Source: Anarhynchus alexandrinus
Lineage: Eukaryota; Chordata; Aves; Charadriiformes; Charadriidae
DNA: 64,000 bases
Direction of reading: 5' to 3'
NCBI GenBank assembly: GCA_008711295.1
Contig: VUYV01000090.1
Location: forward strand, 2,177,124-2,241,123
Under the pieces are notes generated by a model. The model had not been told where the DNA came from. It searched no databases and saw only the letters and a list, made by a program, of their open reading frames with translations. Within the stretch, counting starts at the first letter, position 1, and each line of letters opens with the position of its first letter. The position numbers were made by a program, and so were the translations under genes. This document shows positions 1 through 12,700 of this stretch, one piece after another.

Positions 1-1294
1 CACGTTTTTAAAATGTTGCCTTTTAAAGAGTGTAGACTGTACTTAATTTCCTCAGTTGCAGTCAAAGGCTGCGCACCACCACTTGGCTCCAGAGGTCTCA
101 AAGCAGAGTTAATAATTTTTCTAACACTTTTTTATCTCCTGTTTGGAAAAAGTAACTTTGTCGAATCAGAACCTTCTGTCAAAGCTTTCAATGACACTTC
201 ATTTTGGAAAATCTCTACCTAGCACTTTCAATGGTGCTGACATTGCTGGGAATGAAATAATTTAATATTTCATTTCAAATCAGTATTTCAGTTTTTAATA
301 TAAATATTTCAAAGTTCATGCCAAAATGAAACTTTTTAAATGGAAAGCAATGTTAGACCGGCACCCCATTTTTCCAACAACATTCTATCCTGTTAGGAAA
401 AATCCCCTGTTTTTTGTGTGTGGGGTTTTTTTTTTTCCCAAATGGAAATACATGCAAATATTTAGCTACTAAAATTGTTTCCATAATAGAAGTTCTAGGG
501 TTTTTTGTATAGCTGTAGCACAAAGTTGGATGTTAATCACATTGGTGTGTACTGACCGTCGAGTCTGTTGTGCACTGGGGTAATACTCAGTTACCCAACA
601 CAGTGCTGTTGTACCAACCACAGCGAGCGGGGCACCCTTTAAGTCTCCCAAGGATGGCTGTGACAGCAGGTGTGCACTGCGCATATCCTCCAATTATGTG
701 GTTTTCTTATGACAGTATAAACGGTTTTCCAAGATGGGAAGCGAGCAGTGCATCCATTTACATGTCCTGAGGCAGTTTAGCCCAGTGCTTTCCACCATCC
801 CAAACCTTCTCGTAGAGCTGGAACACATAACGTAAACCACATCTCAACTTTATTTAAAGATGTCAGATAATGGAGAATTCACCTCATTGTTAAATAAGGT
901 TTTTTTCAGTTACTGTCAGTACTAAAAATGTGTGCAGTATTTCCAACACAAACTTCAATTTTCACACTTTGGATTTTGTGCATCTTCACCACAAGAATTT
1001 TTCTGCCCATGTAGTATAAACCACAGACAAATAGATCCCTTTGTTCTGAAAAGCTGAGTTTCATTCTTTCATTGTATGGTTTATTTTCCATTCTGTGTGG
1101 CTGTTTTCTGGACCATTTCCAATTTGCTAAGAGACACTAGCAAGCAGCAGGCAAAATTTAGTACTCAGCATATGTTTACTTATTGCTATAGCACCCCATT
1201 ACAGTAACATCAGGATGTCAGTGGGTCTCTTGGAGCTATAACGTCCTGCACTGTGTAAAGGATTTGGCCCTTTCCCTCTCTTCCCTACTTTCAC

Positions 1295-1365
1295 TCCTAG
1301 CTCCAGTCCCTGTGAGGTAAGTGTTCCTGTGCATTTTGGCCATACAGAAAGATGCCTTTCAGAAC
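1295..1365 (-). repeat. Possible inverted MIR core fragment
   Basis: The word order CCAGTCCCTGTGAGGTAAGT followed by CATTTTGGCCATACAGAAAG resembles the inverted MIR stretch CCCCTGTGAGGTAGG...CCCATTTTACAGATGGGG. The same sequence includes a good splice-donor look-alike (GAG|GTAAGTG), but no matching exon can be defined, so neither reading is secure. Confidence 0.28.
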
Positions 1366-3700
1366 GATTCAGCACAGCTGTTCACTCTAAGTCCTTAGCT
1401 AACCAGGTGCTGAGCAGAAAAGTTCTCCCTCGTGCTGTTACATAGAAAATGTCATGTAATAATAATCTACTTCCTCCATAACAAACCAAGTGCCTGAGTC
1501 AGAGAAACTAAGACTTCCCTTAACTCTGAGTGGCTTTCAGTGCTACTTCTGCAGGCCCTTTCGTAGCCAGCTGCGAATTGTTTGGGCAGAAATTGGACAG
1601 GAACAGCTGCTGAACCACCTGCTACAAGGCCTTTGATCTCTCCTACTGCAACAATAACTCTTGAGGCTTTGAAAGGATGCTCATCTGGAGGAGAAGCTAC
1701 AGTTGAAACTTCACGGCTGTCAGGGCTGCTGCAAGGTGAATGTCTCGGAGTGGTGGCACAGTTTCCAGATTATTCTTTTATATAGGTGCATAAATTAAGT
1801 TTCAAACTCTTTAGTCTTACAAGGAAGTAAATATCCCTGGGTGTTTTCCTGCAGTGAAATGTGGAGCAGCATGTAGTCGTCATATTCTGGGCATTATGCA
1901 CTCTTCCAGCCTGGCCAGTACCACACTTCCAGTCTCTTTGCTTTAAGGACACAGTTAGATAGTTGTTTTGCTCCTCCCCACAGTTAAACGGTGCTTATCA
2001 CAGGGCCAGAGATTTGGAAGCACAGAGGGTTGTTGCTCTCTATGTTGTGCTGCTCAGGATTGATTGGGTTGTTGGTTCTGCTTTAGACAATGTTCGGTGC
2101 TGTTTAGGTGATGTTGATTGGTAAGAGCTCTTAGTGCTTGTGTGCCATCTGAGCTTGCATTTGTTCGTTCTTAAACAACCACTTCCATGGAAATACGAGA
2201 AGGATGGTTATGATCCTCAGCAGGGAAGTGTAACAGCTGCTTTAACTCTCTTGAGCCTTACGAGGTGAATAGCTGGTCCAGTTAATCTGATATAAACTGA
2301 GGGGTTCTAGTGGGACACTAGATCTTGTGTGCAATTAATATTTCTATCATGTATTGGCGTCATCTCTTGCTTGATTTCTCCTAGTCTGGAACTAATGAAA
2401 TATTGATGACAGCATTTGCCATGTACACTACAAAACCTCACGCCATTCTTTGTATATACATTTCTGCAACACTGATGCCTTGAATCCTCTAGCTTGCATT
2501 ACTATGATGCAAGGGCTAGAATTTCAGGTTTTGTTATAATTGTAGTCCTAAAGGTAGGAAAAAAAAAAAAACCAACCCATTTTTAAAAGTGGAAGAATAC
2601 TTACAGATTAATAAGAAAAAACTAGAACCAGTGGAACTTCTTTTGGTTTTATGTGTTCCTGTATAGCTTGGGATCTGAGATGGCAAAACAAAGATAAGAA
2701 TGACTATGTAAGTCCCCTATGGCTCTGCCCCTCTCTCCTTATAAATAAATATATTATCTACTGGTAATAAATCCTATCATTCCAGCATTAAATAATCTTT
2801 TAATGAAGCAGTTAGTTGTTATGAATAATGGAGATTATAATTATGTGAATCAGAAAATGGTTTTATAACATGCAGCTGGGAGAAAGCAATTTTGGGGATG
2901 CTAATATTTTTCTATTATGAACTTTGGAATTTCAGGAATGCTGGAGGTTTTCTGCATCATCCTCAGTCATTCAGTGAAATTCAGGTCTACCTTGGACGAG
3001 AACCCTGTCCATGGAGAAACATTAATCTACATGATAAAGTTCAGCAGCATCTCTAACACTCAAAACTATACATCTTGCTTAGATAAATACTTCTAATTAT
3101 TTACATAGTTTTAATTTTATGAGATGAGATTCAGTAACTTAGTTCCCTGTAAAGAATGGTGTTATTACAGCTTGTTTTTTAAGTTTATTTGAAACTGGTA
3201 GAAAAATGAGACTGGCTAATGTTCTTTACCCTGATGCTGTTTCTCCTTTACTCCGAAAGCAGATCTTTCTTAGAGCCTTTCATCGGTGTAGGCAAAATTG
3301 AATTTTGTTGCCATAAAGATGAAGGGCAAAGTCCTAACCATCATAGCCTGGGACAGGGGATAAGATGAACTTGAGCTGCAGATTAGAAAAAAATAAAATT
3401 TTTGTTCCAGCTGTTGTTAGGAAAATGAGGTGAGAGGACTCACAAGTGACAACTATTGCTGTTGAGGTGGGATATGATCTCCCTGCAGTAACTTCTACCC
3501 CACTTATCTTAAAATCGTTTGGCAAAAGCAACAGCTTTATTTCTGCTTTTTGTGATCCTGTATAGGCAATGCAGAGGACGAGACTTTTTCCATGGTGCTG
3601 CTTCTGTACCCAAGCAATCCTTTCAACCCTTCTCTAGCCTCACTATATAGCAAGCTACCTGCCTATTGCTTAGATAGTTATTTATTTTGTCTGTGCCTGG

Positions 3701-3754
3701 AACTATCTTTGATAAGAGCAAAGATAGTTTTCCCCCTTTTTATGAAGGGGAAAA
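3701..3754. repeat. Two adjacent hairpins
   Basis: A perfect 11-bp inverted repeat, AACTATCTTTG (3701-3711) and CAAAGATAGTT (3719-3729), encloses a 7-nt loop. It is followed at once by a second inverted repeat, TTTTCCCC (3728-3735) and GGGGAAAA (3747-3754), with an 11-nt spacer. The two arms touch or overlap by two bases. Function is unknown; they could be the core of a small inverted-repeat transposon or a structured transcript. Confidence 0.9.
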
Positions 3755-5383
3755 ACAGTAGTCCTAACAGGCAGTCTTTACAACTTGGTTAGGACAGTAA
3801 GCCCTCTATCAAAATTTGGTTGTAACAGAAAAGTATGGTCTTTTTACCCCACTGACGTTTTCCATTATTGTCATTCACCAGAAGGAAATCTGTTACTACC
3901 AACAACACATAAAATCCATTTGGCCTAGTTAATTTTATAAATTGTACTAAAACAATGCATGACCTTTTCTGGCAGCTACTGTGTGGCTCTAGGACCTTCC
4001 AGACTGTGCAAGGTTTGCAAATAGATTCAGAAGACATCTGACATCTATTCTCAGGCTTTCTCAGCGTTTCCGACACTAATTTTTAAGATTGAGGTCTGGT
4101 AAAGCTAAAGGGTTCTGCTGGTAGCTATGTCTGTAAAGGTGGAGACATTTGAAGACCGGAAGGGAATCACTAGGGCCCCTGGAGAACTACCATCCATTGA
4201 CAGCTCTTAGGAGCAGGGTAGGAAACACTTCTCAGGCCTAGTTAAGCACACTTGATCTCACCTTTGGGATACGATAAGATGCCTCTTCCATGCTTTCCAG
4301 TTCTAGCTGGAGTATTGCAAGAATCTGAGTTATTGGCTCAGTGTCCGTACAAACTTTTCTAATAATTTTGCATTGTTTTTCCTATCTGATGCTTTTATTG
4401 TAAACTGAACAATGTCTGCATAGCACTGTCACAGTACTTTCTGGTAATGACAGGAAGGTTTTCTTCTGGGCTGCAGCACTTACCCCAACTCCTGTCAAGC
4501 CAACCTCTTCCCATGGTGTTTTTACTAAGCCCTTACTTGAGGCATACATTAACTTAATCTCAAAACTAAGACTCATTTTTGACCAAGGAAACAAACTGTT
4601 GCCTTTTGAATATATCAAAACAAGATGGTAACTTTGCAACTGTGTAACGCATCAAACTTGATCTTCCATTACAAAATTGACTTTCCCATGACCTGTTTAG
4701 TTTTTATAATAGTTCCTAATAAATAAAAAATCACAGACAATTCCCAACCAGCTCTAAAAGTGGTATAAATTCCTGGAAGATTGTGTGCTAGTATCTGGAA
4801 ATGCCTAACACTAAGGAAAAAAGATGTAAAGGAAGATGAAAATGCAGTTATGTAGGGGGAGATGAGGATGAAGTAGTTGTGTCAGATTGATCTATGGCAA
4901 AAGAAGGTATGAGAGTTTCTTACATCAGTATTCAGCACATCTTTGTTAAGTCAGAATAGTGTGAATGTGGGGAACTCTTTGTGGCATTGGTATCTTGCAC
5001 TGGCAATTTCTTGAGGCACTGGGGGAAAAGGAGGAGGAACCTTTTCTTGTAAATCAGTTGGTTTATTTTCAGTCTATGTTGCTATGGAATTTGATGCCCC
5101 ATTATGCTGAGCTCTGCACCTTTATGCATGCCAGCCTGGCCACAGTAACAAAACTTTCCTTGCCAGACTCATTTTCTTCAACATTGATTCACATTAACTG
5201 AACATCTGGCACTTCATGTTTTTCACTAAACTGAGTTGCCTTTTCCCAAATGCTTAAAGTATTGATACCTATACAAAAGTCTTAATGAGTGATAACCAGA
5301 AGCAGGCAAACCTTTTTAACAAAATGCAATGTAAGCGAGTTGATGACCATAGCAAGCATGTAAAGAAGTTTATACATAGCATG

Positions 5384-6410
5384 AATCATAGAATCATAGA
5401 ATTGCTGAGGTTGAAAGGGACCTTTAAGGTCACCAAGTCCAACCGTTAACCTACCCTGACAAAACCACTTCTAAACCATGTCCCCAAGTACCACATCTGC
5501 TCTTTTTTAAACACCTCCAGGGATGGCGAATCTGCCACCTCCCTGGACAGCCTATTCCAATGTTTAATAACTCTTTCAGCGAAAAGTTTTTTCCTAGTAT
5601 CTGATCTAAACCTCGTCTGACATAACTTGAACCCATTTCCTCTTGTCCTATCACTTGTCACCAGGGAGAAGAGGTCAGCCCTCACCTCTCTACAACCTTC
5701 TTTCAGGTAGTCGTAGAGAGTGACAAGGTCTTCCCTCAGCCTCCTCTTCTCCAGGCTAAACAACCCCAGTTCCCTCAGTCGTTCCTCATAAGGCTTGTCC
5801 TCCAGACCCCTCACCAGCTTTGTAGCCCTTCTCTGGACGCGCTCCAACACCTCAATGTCCTTCTTGTAGTGAGGGGCCCAAAACTGAACACAGTACTCAA
5901 GGTGGGGCCTCACTAGTGCCGAGTACAGGGGGACAATCACTTCTGTAGTCCTGCTGGCCACACTATTCCTGATACAGGCTAGGATGCCATTGGCCTTCTT
6001 GGCCACCTGGGCACACTGTTGGCTCATATTCAGCTGGCCGTCCACCAACATCCCCAGGTCCTTTTCTGCCGTGCAGATTTCGAACCACTCTGCCCCAATC
6101 CTGTAGCACTGCATGGGGTTGTTGTGACCCATGTGCAGGACCAGACACTTGGCCTCGTTGAATCTCATACCATTGGCCTCGGCCCATCGGTCCAGCCTGT
6201 CCAGATCCCTCTGCACAGCCATCCTACCCTCAAGCAGATCAACACGCCCGCCTAGCTTAGTGTCATCTGCGAACTTACGGAGGGTGCATTCGATCCTCTC
6301 ATCCAGATCATTGATAAAGATATTAAAGAGAACTGGCCCCAGCACCGAGCCCTGGGGGACACCACTTGTGACTGGACACCAACTGGATTTGACTCCGTTC
6401 ACCATCAAGC
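5384..6410 (-). mobile_element. CR1 LINE, 5'-truncated, youngest copy in window
   Basis: This is a chicken-repeat-1 non-LTR retrotransposon lying on the minus strand. Its 3' end is at the low-coordinate side, where CATAGAAT repeats (ATTCTATG on the element strand) are followed by the typical CR1 3' UTR with a TTAAAGG block. About 1 kb is present, covering the 3' part of ORF2 and the short 3' UTR. The 5' UTR, ORF1, the endonuclease domain and the first half of the reverse transcriptase are missing, as is usual for CR1 because reverse transcription stops early. Homology fades around 6404-6417, so the 5' breakpoint is approximate. No target-site duplication is obvious, which is normal for CR1. 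The reading frame is uninterrupted, so this copy is much younger than the other CR1 pieces here. An avian origin of the window is inferred mainly from this element. Confidence 0.97.
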
Positions 6411-6417
6411 CATGCAA
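5446..6417 (-). pseudogene. CR1 ORF2 C-terminal fragment (reverse transcriptase, motif B onward)
   Basis: This open frame of 323 codons encodes the C-terminal part of the CR1 ORF2 polyprotein, which in a full element carries an endonuclease and a reverse transcriptase that copies CR1 RNA at the target site. Visible in order are motif B (VPQGSVLGP, residues 20-28), the catalytic FADD of motif C (49-52), a thumb-like region, the conserved C-terminal block with [19 protein letters not shown] (171-189) and ERVQRRATK (192-200), and a terminal segment ending at the native stop. Motif A, with the first catalytic aspartate, and the whole endonuclease are absent, so no active enzyme can be made. The first methionine is an accident of the truncation and may lie partly in flanking DNA. 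There is no frameshift or internal stop. No promoter is expected. Confidence 0.93.
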
Positions 6418-8400
6418 ATCTTTTACCTATAATCCAGATACTCCCAAATGAGTTGATTTGAGTAGATAGTAACCTAGATGCCTGTTAAAACTCATTATTG
6501 CCTTATGAACAAACATTTTGGAGGATACCACATTTAAAAGACTTGTTGCTTGGTGCTACTTATCTACCTCTGTTACGTGACAAGGTAAAACAGGTATGTC
6601 CATCATTACGTGACTTACTATGATGCTGTCAAGGAAGGTAAGTTTTCTGTTGTTCTTCTTACCCACAGAGTTTAAAAATATTAATTTCATTCTTTGTTCA
6701 TATGCAGTAGCATCTAGAGGTATTGAATAGGTTTTGAAGTCAAAATGGCTCTTTGTTTTGAAAGTAATAGGTCAAATAAGTTCTGGACAAACATTTGTGC
6801 CTTAGAAGTGTCTGCGATTAACCGTATTATGTTAACTAACACCTTTGAAGGCTAGTTTGCTCAAGGATGTTGTAAACAACAGCTGTCATAAAATGCCCAT
6901 GAGACAAGAAATCTGTTTTGGTGTTATAGATGGAAAACAGCAACTGAGGCTGCATATGTATTTTTACTTAGTTGGCTCTCTTTGCAGTAGAAAAGATAGC
7001 TTTTCTAAAGCTGATGGAATGATTCTATGGTTCAGCCAGGAATGAATGGCCAGATCTTCTTCCTGCTAGCCTCTTGGCCTTGCATCCCTACAAAAGACCT
7101 AACTTTTATACAACCTTGCCAACTTTCCTTATTAAAGCTTTGTTATAAATCTCACTTTAACTACAAGGCAACCATGCTGGAAATCCAGTTTTTCTCTAGG
7201 CTTTGAGATCTGCTTTTTGAATAATCTAAAGACTTAAAGTAAGCTTTGTGTATCACGTATACTATATGCTTACTCAGATGCTATTAAGATAAACTTCTCC
7301 ACAAAAGCAACAAAACTTCCCCAGCTTACTGACAGGATAAATTGCAAACTTCCCTTCTTTTTTTTTTTTTCTCCAATACTTTTTTAAAACAGGCACACGC
7401 AAATGAACTAATCAAATTTTTAATCTCATCTGACTCCTACTTCACTTAGCAAATGCAAGATACTTGATATGCCTCACTTGTTGCATAGTAACCAACCCAC
7501 TTTGAGAAATGCAACTATGCAAGCTGAGAATTAGGACTCATTATGCCTTTGCTGAGGGCTCATTAGGATTGCATGCTGAGGGTGTCATCTTAATTAGGGA
7601 TGAACCTGACCACCTGAAAGTAATTCACACTGGCAGCCAACTGTAGTATTTTCCAATTTCTGATTTGTCTGGCTTCCATCTGCCAGCTTTATCTTAGCAG
7701 TGACTCTATCTGTTGACATCAACAATGATGTTCGTAATATCATGAATTGCATCCTGTCTCTTGGGTGCAATCAAGTTCGACAATTTCCTTCGCAGTATGA
7801 CTCGGTGACGAGGGGTGCTGCTAGCGATGGAGAATCATGATCAAGATGATGAAATGCGAGACATCAAGTATATGACAAGACGCGCAGTAAATGACCTTGA
7901 ACTGTAAAAATCCAAAACAATGTCCTGATTCTTCTAAAAAAATTTAAATGAACAGATCATGCCCTTACACTTTCTGCCATCATTGCAAGTACACTGAACT
8001 TATGCATGAACGGCAGACAATGTTATACTTCACTGTTCTTCCTAGGATCTATTGGCACCTATTTCAATGATACCTCAAAGAATCTGTGTTCATGTAACCC
8101 ACCCACCAAGCAACGGGAACTTTAACTGGAGCTTTATTTTTATGCTTGTCATACAAGTGCAGTCTCAGACAAAACAAGGCAGAGGGGTGCAGATGCTATG
8201 TAAATTATGTTTTGATGACAGGGCAGTGATGTAAGCAAGTCTACATAAGAAAACCTATAGAAGTTCAGGAGTATGAACAAAAGTACGTGACTTAAATTCT
8301 GAATGAGATGCAAAAAGTCAAAAGGGATGGAAATTCCCACCTTTACTTCAAATAGAACATGGGACCATAGGTGTGCTGCTAGTTTATCAAATATAGTAGT

Positions 8401-8422
8401 AAAAAAAAAAAAAAAAAAAAAN
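8401..8422 (+). repeat. Poly-A tract of 21 ending in an ambiguous base
   Basis: Twenty-one A residues are followed by one N, the only ambiguous base noticed in the window. The tract length was probably unresolved in the assembly. Confidence 0.95.
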
Positions 8423-8594
8423 TAAACTACAGCAAAATGCTTGTGATTGTCAGACTGTACTGTCGGCAGACACATCCTCCTCACCAGCCAGGCTAAGAGG
8501 AAGTGGAAATTGCAACATCTTGACCTCCATTGAGATTTGCTTAGTTTTAGCTCCGACATGACCTGCTCTCATGTAGCCACAATTCTTGAAAGTT

Positions 8595-8673
8595 AGGGAT
8601 TAAAAAATTCAGACAGCTTTTGCCATGTTGTGTGAGGTTAATGGAATGGTTTCCCCAGGAGGTCTTTTTTCTC
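8595..8673 (+). mobile_element. Possible very old CR1 3' fragment
   Basis: The stretch AGGGATTAAAAAATTC, TGTGAGGTTAATGGAATGG and TTTCCCCAGGAGGTC follows the order seen in the sense strand near the end of CR1 ORF2, where consensus copies read roughly GTGAGG...GGAACAGGTTGCCCAG.GAGGT. The match is short and no tail repeat is seen downstream, so chance is a real alternative. Confidence 0.3.
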
Positions 8674-9684
8674 CAATTGCTTCTGAAACTCCTATTAATA
8701 GGAGAAACTAGCATGCTGTACTTCTTGGCATGTTGATTGTTCCTATTGAATAATAGTACTGTGTCAGGTATTTAATGTCTTACCTTTCACTCGGGGACTT
8801 CCAGCAGGGTTTGCCTACTTTCTACATCTGGGGTGGAGCACAACGGTGGTTTACAACATGAAGGTGAGAGTGCTGGTAGAAAATATCTCCTCCAACTGAG
8901 AGAATGGAGAGATATTAAGTGGAAGAATGGCTATTGACAAAATTTGGTTAGACTTCTCTGTGTTCAGATCTGCAGAGAGGTTTTATGGCATTTCCACATG
9001 CACAGTGTTTCTTGAGAATTGAAGCCTAGTCCTAAACAAAAAAAGAAAAAGATCGGTGATGTTTAACTGTCACCAGGTGTGTTGGCTTTACTAACATTTC
9101 GAGGTTGGATCCAGAAGGAGTAGAAACCTAAACCATTTATCACGTCTTTGTGCATTTAGTGTCCCTCTCCATCTGACACTCAAGGACTCAGTGCCCAGGT
9201 CATTTTTCACTGTGTTTATGGGGGTGACTTGTGGAAAGTAGGGGCACACTGAATGGCCGCTGTAGCAACAAAGAAGTCTTGCAGGTTCTGTACTCCTAGG
9301 AGTTCCCAGATCACATTCACATCTCCACAGTAATCAACAGTCGCTACACCTGGACAGGTATCCTTAGAGCCCCATCTCTTCTTCTGTGTTGGTTCCCCAC
9401 TGTGACTTACTTTGCGCTGAGACAAAACACAAGTATTTCTTACTCCAGCTGCTAGACTTGTGAACTGTTTCACACAAAGATATCACACTTATGAAATTTT
9501 GGCTTCCAAAGGTAAAATAGCTGTGTGACTACTTACAGAAAGTGACACAAAGCCATTTTCCTCAACATTCTCACGTCTAGTGGTTGGTCCACTGCAGAAA
9601 AGACAAATAATTTAGGGGCATTGTATTCCCTAGCAGGTATATTTCATATCGGTGAAAGACAAACCCCAAGGCTAAGGAATTCAA

Positions 9685-9719
9685 GGTTTAAGGTTGTGGT
9701 TTACTGTGGTTTAAGGTTG
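9685..9719 (+). repeat. 12-bp direct repeat
   Basis: GGTTTAAGGTTG occurs at 9685-9696 and again at 9708-9719, separated by TGGTTTACTGT. Probably local slippage. Confidence 0.9.
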
Positions 9720-12700
9720 ACCACACCTGTAGTCAGTGTGTTGTTTTTTCTGGGTTTGTTCTGAATTTGGGTAGAGTTGAATTTCTAGTGCTGATTTTGT
9801 GTATACCAATAGATTCACTGAGTTTTTAATTACTGATTTACTTAAAACAACAGCACCTATATAATTTGTTTAAACTATTTGCTTTGAATAAATAGGTTTT
9901 TCAGTGTTTCTATGAGAAGTGCTCACTTGACCATCACCCTCTCTATGACCCACTCTTGTCTCTTGATTAATTAACTTATATGCAGTAGTCTATGCTGCTA
10001 TTTATATTCTCCCCTCACCAATTGCACCTCATCTCTCTTTGAGTGGGATAAACAGCAGAACAGTGCAGACAAATGTTTATATAGAGAGATTGAAGTTGGC
10101 TGGGATTCCTGACTCTTATGAAGAAAAATTCTTGCACATTATGTACTAGTGGAACAGAGGACACAAATACTATATTTTGTTGAAAGCAAGCCAGTTATGA
10201 ACAAGCATGAACAGTAATAATATAAAAGATCACCTCACTTAAGCTTTGAAATGAATACCATCTGCAAAACTGCTCACAAGCTGGAGTAGAAAACCACAAG
10301 TGACAAAAAAAATCTCAAAAGAATATTCAATATTTGAACATGACTATTTACAGTAAAAAGAATTAGAAAATAGCAGAGACGACTTTTAAGACTTAAAAAA
10401 AAAGAATTGAAAAGTGGAAAGAAACGAAAGAGTTCTACCTTTTCCTAGTAAACTGGAGCATCCCAGGATTAACATAAATAAATATCAAGGTGCAAGGCAT
10501 GAGGCAATTGTGGTTTACTGTTGGAAAAAACATAGACAATCCTTCAAAATGTAGAACTTAAGATTTGCCTGTGGCTCTTATTAAGAGAATTCTCTATCGT
10601 GGTTCATTACTCCTTGGCCAGGATAAAATCAGTCAGCAAGTAATTACAACGTTATTCCTGATACGCAGATTTTGTTGTTGTGTGTTGCACAGTATGTGCC
10701 TTTAGAACCAGTTTTAAACGGCACAGGTCGAGAAGTCAAGTCAATCTGAGGTACTGAACCAAAATCATCTTGTTTTGTTGGATATCTGATGTCTATTGGT
10801 GTTGCCTTAACATGAGCTATTACAACCCATTTTCCACGCACTTGAAATTTCTTGGGAAGTGAAAGCTGAAGATGGTGTAGACTGGAAAAAGCAAGAGATC
10901 ATCATGCTAAGAGAGTAAGTGGCTATCTAGACAGCGATTCACTACTGGTAGATACACTGCTGTAGTTCTGGCAGTTTTAGCACTGGAATTTCAGCACTAC
11001 TGACCATGAGATTGTGTTTTGTTAGTACATGAATGTCCTGCTGCTGTTAATAATTTTGTTCATTTTTATTTAATTCTTACATCTACTGGCAGCTATATCA
11101 TTTTTATAACTCAAGAGATGACACAAGGTTTTTGTTTTGAATCATTTTGGCATGTAAGTATAATCTTGTGTAGAAAAGAGGTTTATTCTCTATTGGGATT
11201 GGGAGGGATTCTGGGACATAGAATGTGCTAAAGATTTTCCATCTTCCTTTTGCAAAACAGTTGCTAGGACTTGAGTTTTGCATTGTTCTTTTTGCTGCTT
11301 CAACTTCTGGCATCATCCTTGAGCCACTGACAGTATGTCAGGCAAAACTCTTACAGGAATTCAGCTTGCTTAATATAAAAAGCTTATGAAATTTGCAAAT
11401 ATTAAGTATGTTGAATTCGGTAGGCTGCCACTGAAGTCATTGTCTTTGATGCAGTTGGCTCCAGAAAAAAACATGGGGCTGACCATCATATCCTTCCTTG
11501 GTCATGATCACATTTGTCTTCTGATCTTGGTGGCCTGTCCATAGAAATGCGTAGCAGTCCAGGAACTGCAATCGGTAGATGGTGAATGATGAGGAAGTGG
11601 GCAATGTAGCAGCTTCTGTTGTGTGAACCCTTTACTGGTATGAATCTCCTGGACAGGTATGACTGTGAGAGTTGGCTACTATAGCAGACTCTAACTGGGT
11701 TGATGTCAGCCACCACAGATTAGAGCAGCCTGAAGAGTGTCATGTATCTTTTAGGGGAAGACAAGTTCTGGAGGAATAATCAAACATGACAAGTAAACAG
11801 AGCTTTAAGGAAACAAGATGGAAGTTCTACCTTACACTAAGTTTTCCTTGGAAGAGCTCTCTTTTCTGCCAGGAGTGCTCTCAAACTTCAGACTGTCTTC
11901 AGTATAGCTTGGAATGGGCATCCTAAAATGTCAGCAATGGTATGACAGACAGTAGCCAGAACAAGCAGTACTGCAGCTGGCTGGTGGGTTTGCTCCTGTT
12001 TAGAATGACACCTTCTTTTTAGCATTTCTTTAATGAAATGCTCAGCTTGAAAAGAATGTAGATTATAACTAGAGCTCTCACTTGTACAGACCGTCAAAGC
12101 ACCCTTCTTCTCTAGTAAAAGATCACTTTATGTCTTTCACTAAAGCACTTCAGTTCATTCTGGGTAAGTTTAGTCAAAATTTCCCCTTTGTTTCACCAAG
12201 ATCATTTGAACGTGCCTGCTGAAAAGCTTTTCCAGAGTCATATATTGACGTCTGTTTAGGGTCAATTTTGGAAGTCTCCAACAGTCAGCCAGCACTTCGT
12301 TATAATAACCTGTATAAGGTGGGAAATGGGGAAGGCAATGCTTACATAAGAATTGAGAAAACAATAATAGCTAGAATGATAGAATAATAAATGAGAAGCA
12401 AAATGGATAACCTTAGAAAGCAACGTGGAATATCTTTCTGTTTCTTTCTTTTCTTTTTATGAGGCTCCAGTGAGGTGCACACAATGCAATGATTTTGTGA
12501 GGCAGTATAGAAACTTTCTAAAGGCAGGATTAAATGTTTGATGTTGTTTCCATTTGGAAGAATTTGAGCCATAATTATTCAGTATTACAAAACCAGAAAC
12601 CAAGACTATTTGATAGCGTCTCTTTTGGGCTCTGGACTAGAAAATAGTCTCTCACTGACTTGGTACTTGTTTAGTGCCCTTCAAACCATACCCTATTTTT

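Larger units (their letters stand above)
1..5383. other. Single-copy AT-rich DNA, no gene seen
   Basis: Frames are short and lack domains. A TTTCA-rich AT stretch at about 245-345 may be an old repeat I cannot name. The only structured features are the hairpin pair at 3.7 kb and a possible MIR piece at 1.3 kb. Confidence 0.6.

Noticed and set aside
4270..4330. Possible sense-strand CR1 piece (AGCTGGAGTATTG)
   Set aside because: A single short word matches, and flanking words are in the wrong order.
6019..6451. Plus-strand frames opposite the CR1 reverse transcriptase
   Set aside because: These are antisense shadows of the CR1 ORF2 fragment.
7013..7032. ATGATTCTATGG resembling a CR1 tail
   Set aside because: One unit only, with no CR1 sequence upstream.
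7820..7905. C/D-box snoRNA (AGATGATGAAA near 7843)
   Set aside because: A C-box-like word is present, but there is no convincing D box with terminal stem.
8149..8559. 136-codon minus-strand frame
   Set aside because: It is read through the poly-A tract and the ambiguous base, giving a phenylalanine run. No domain is seen.
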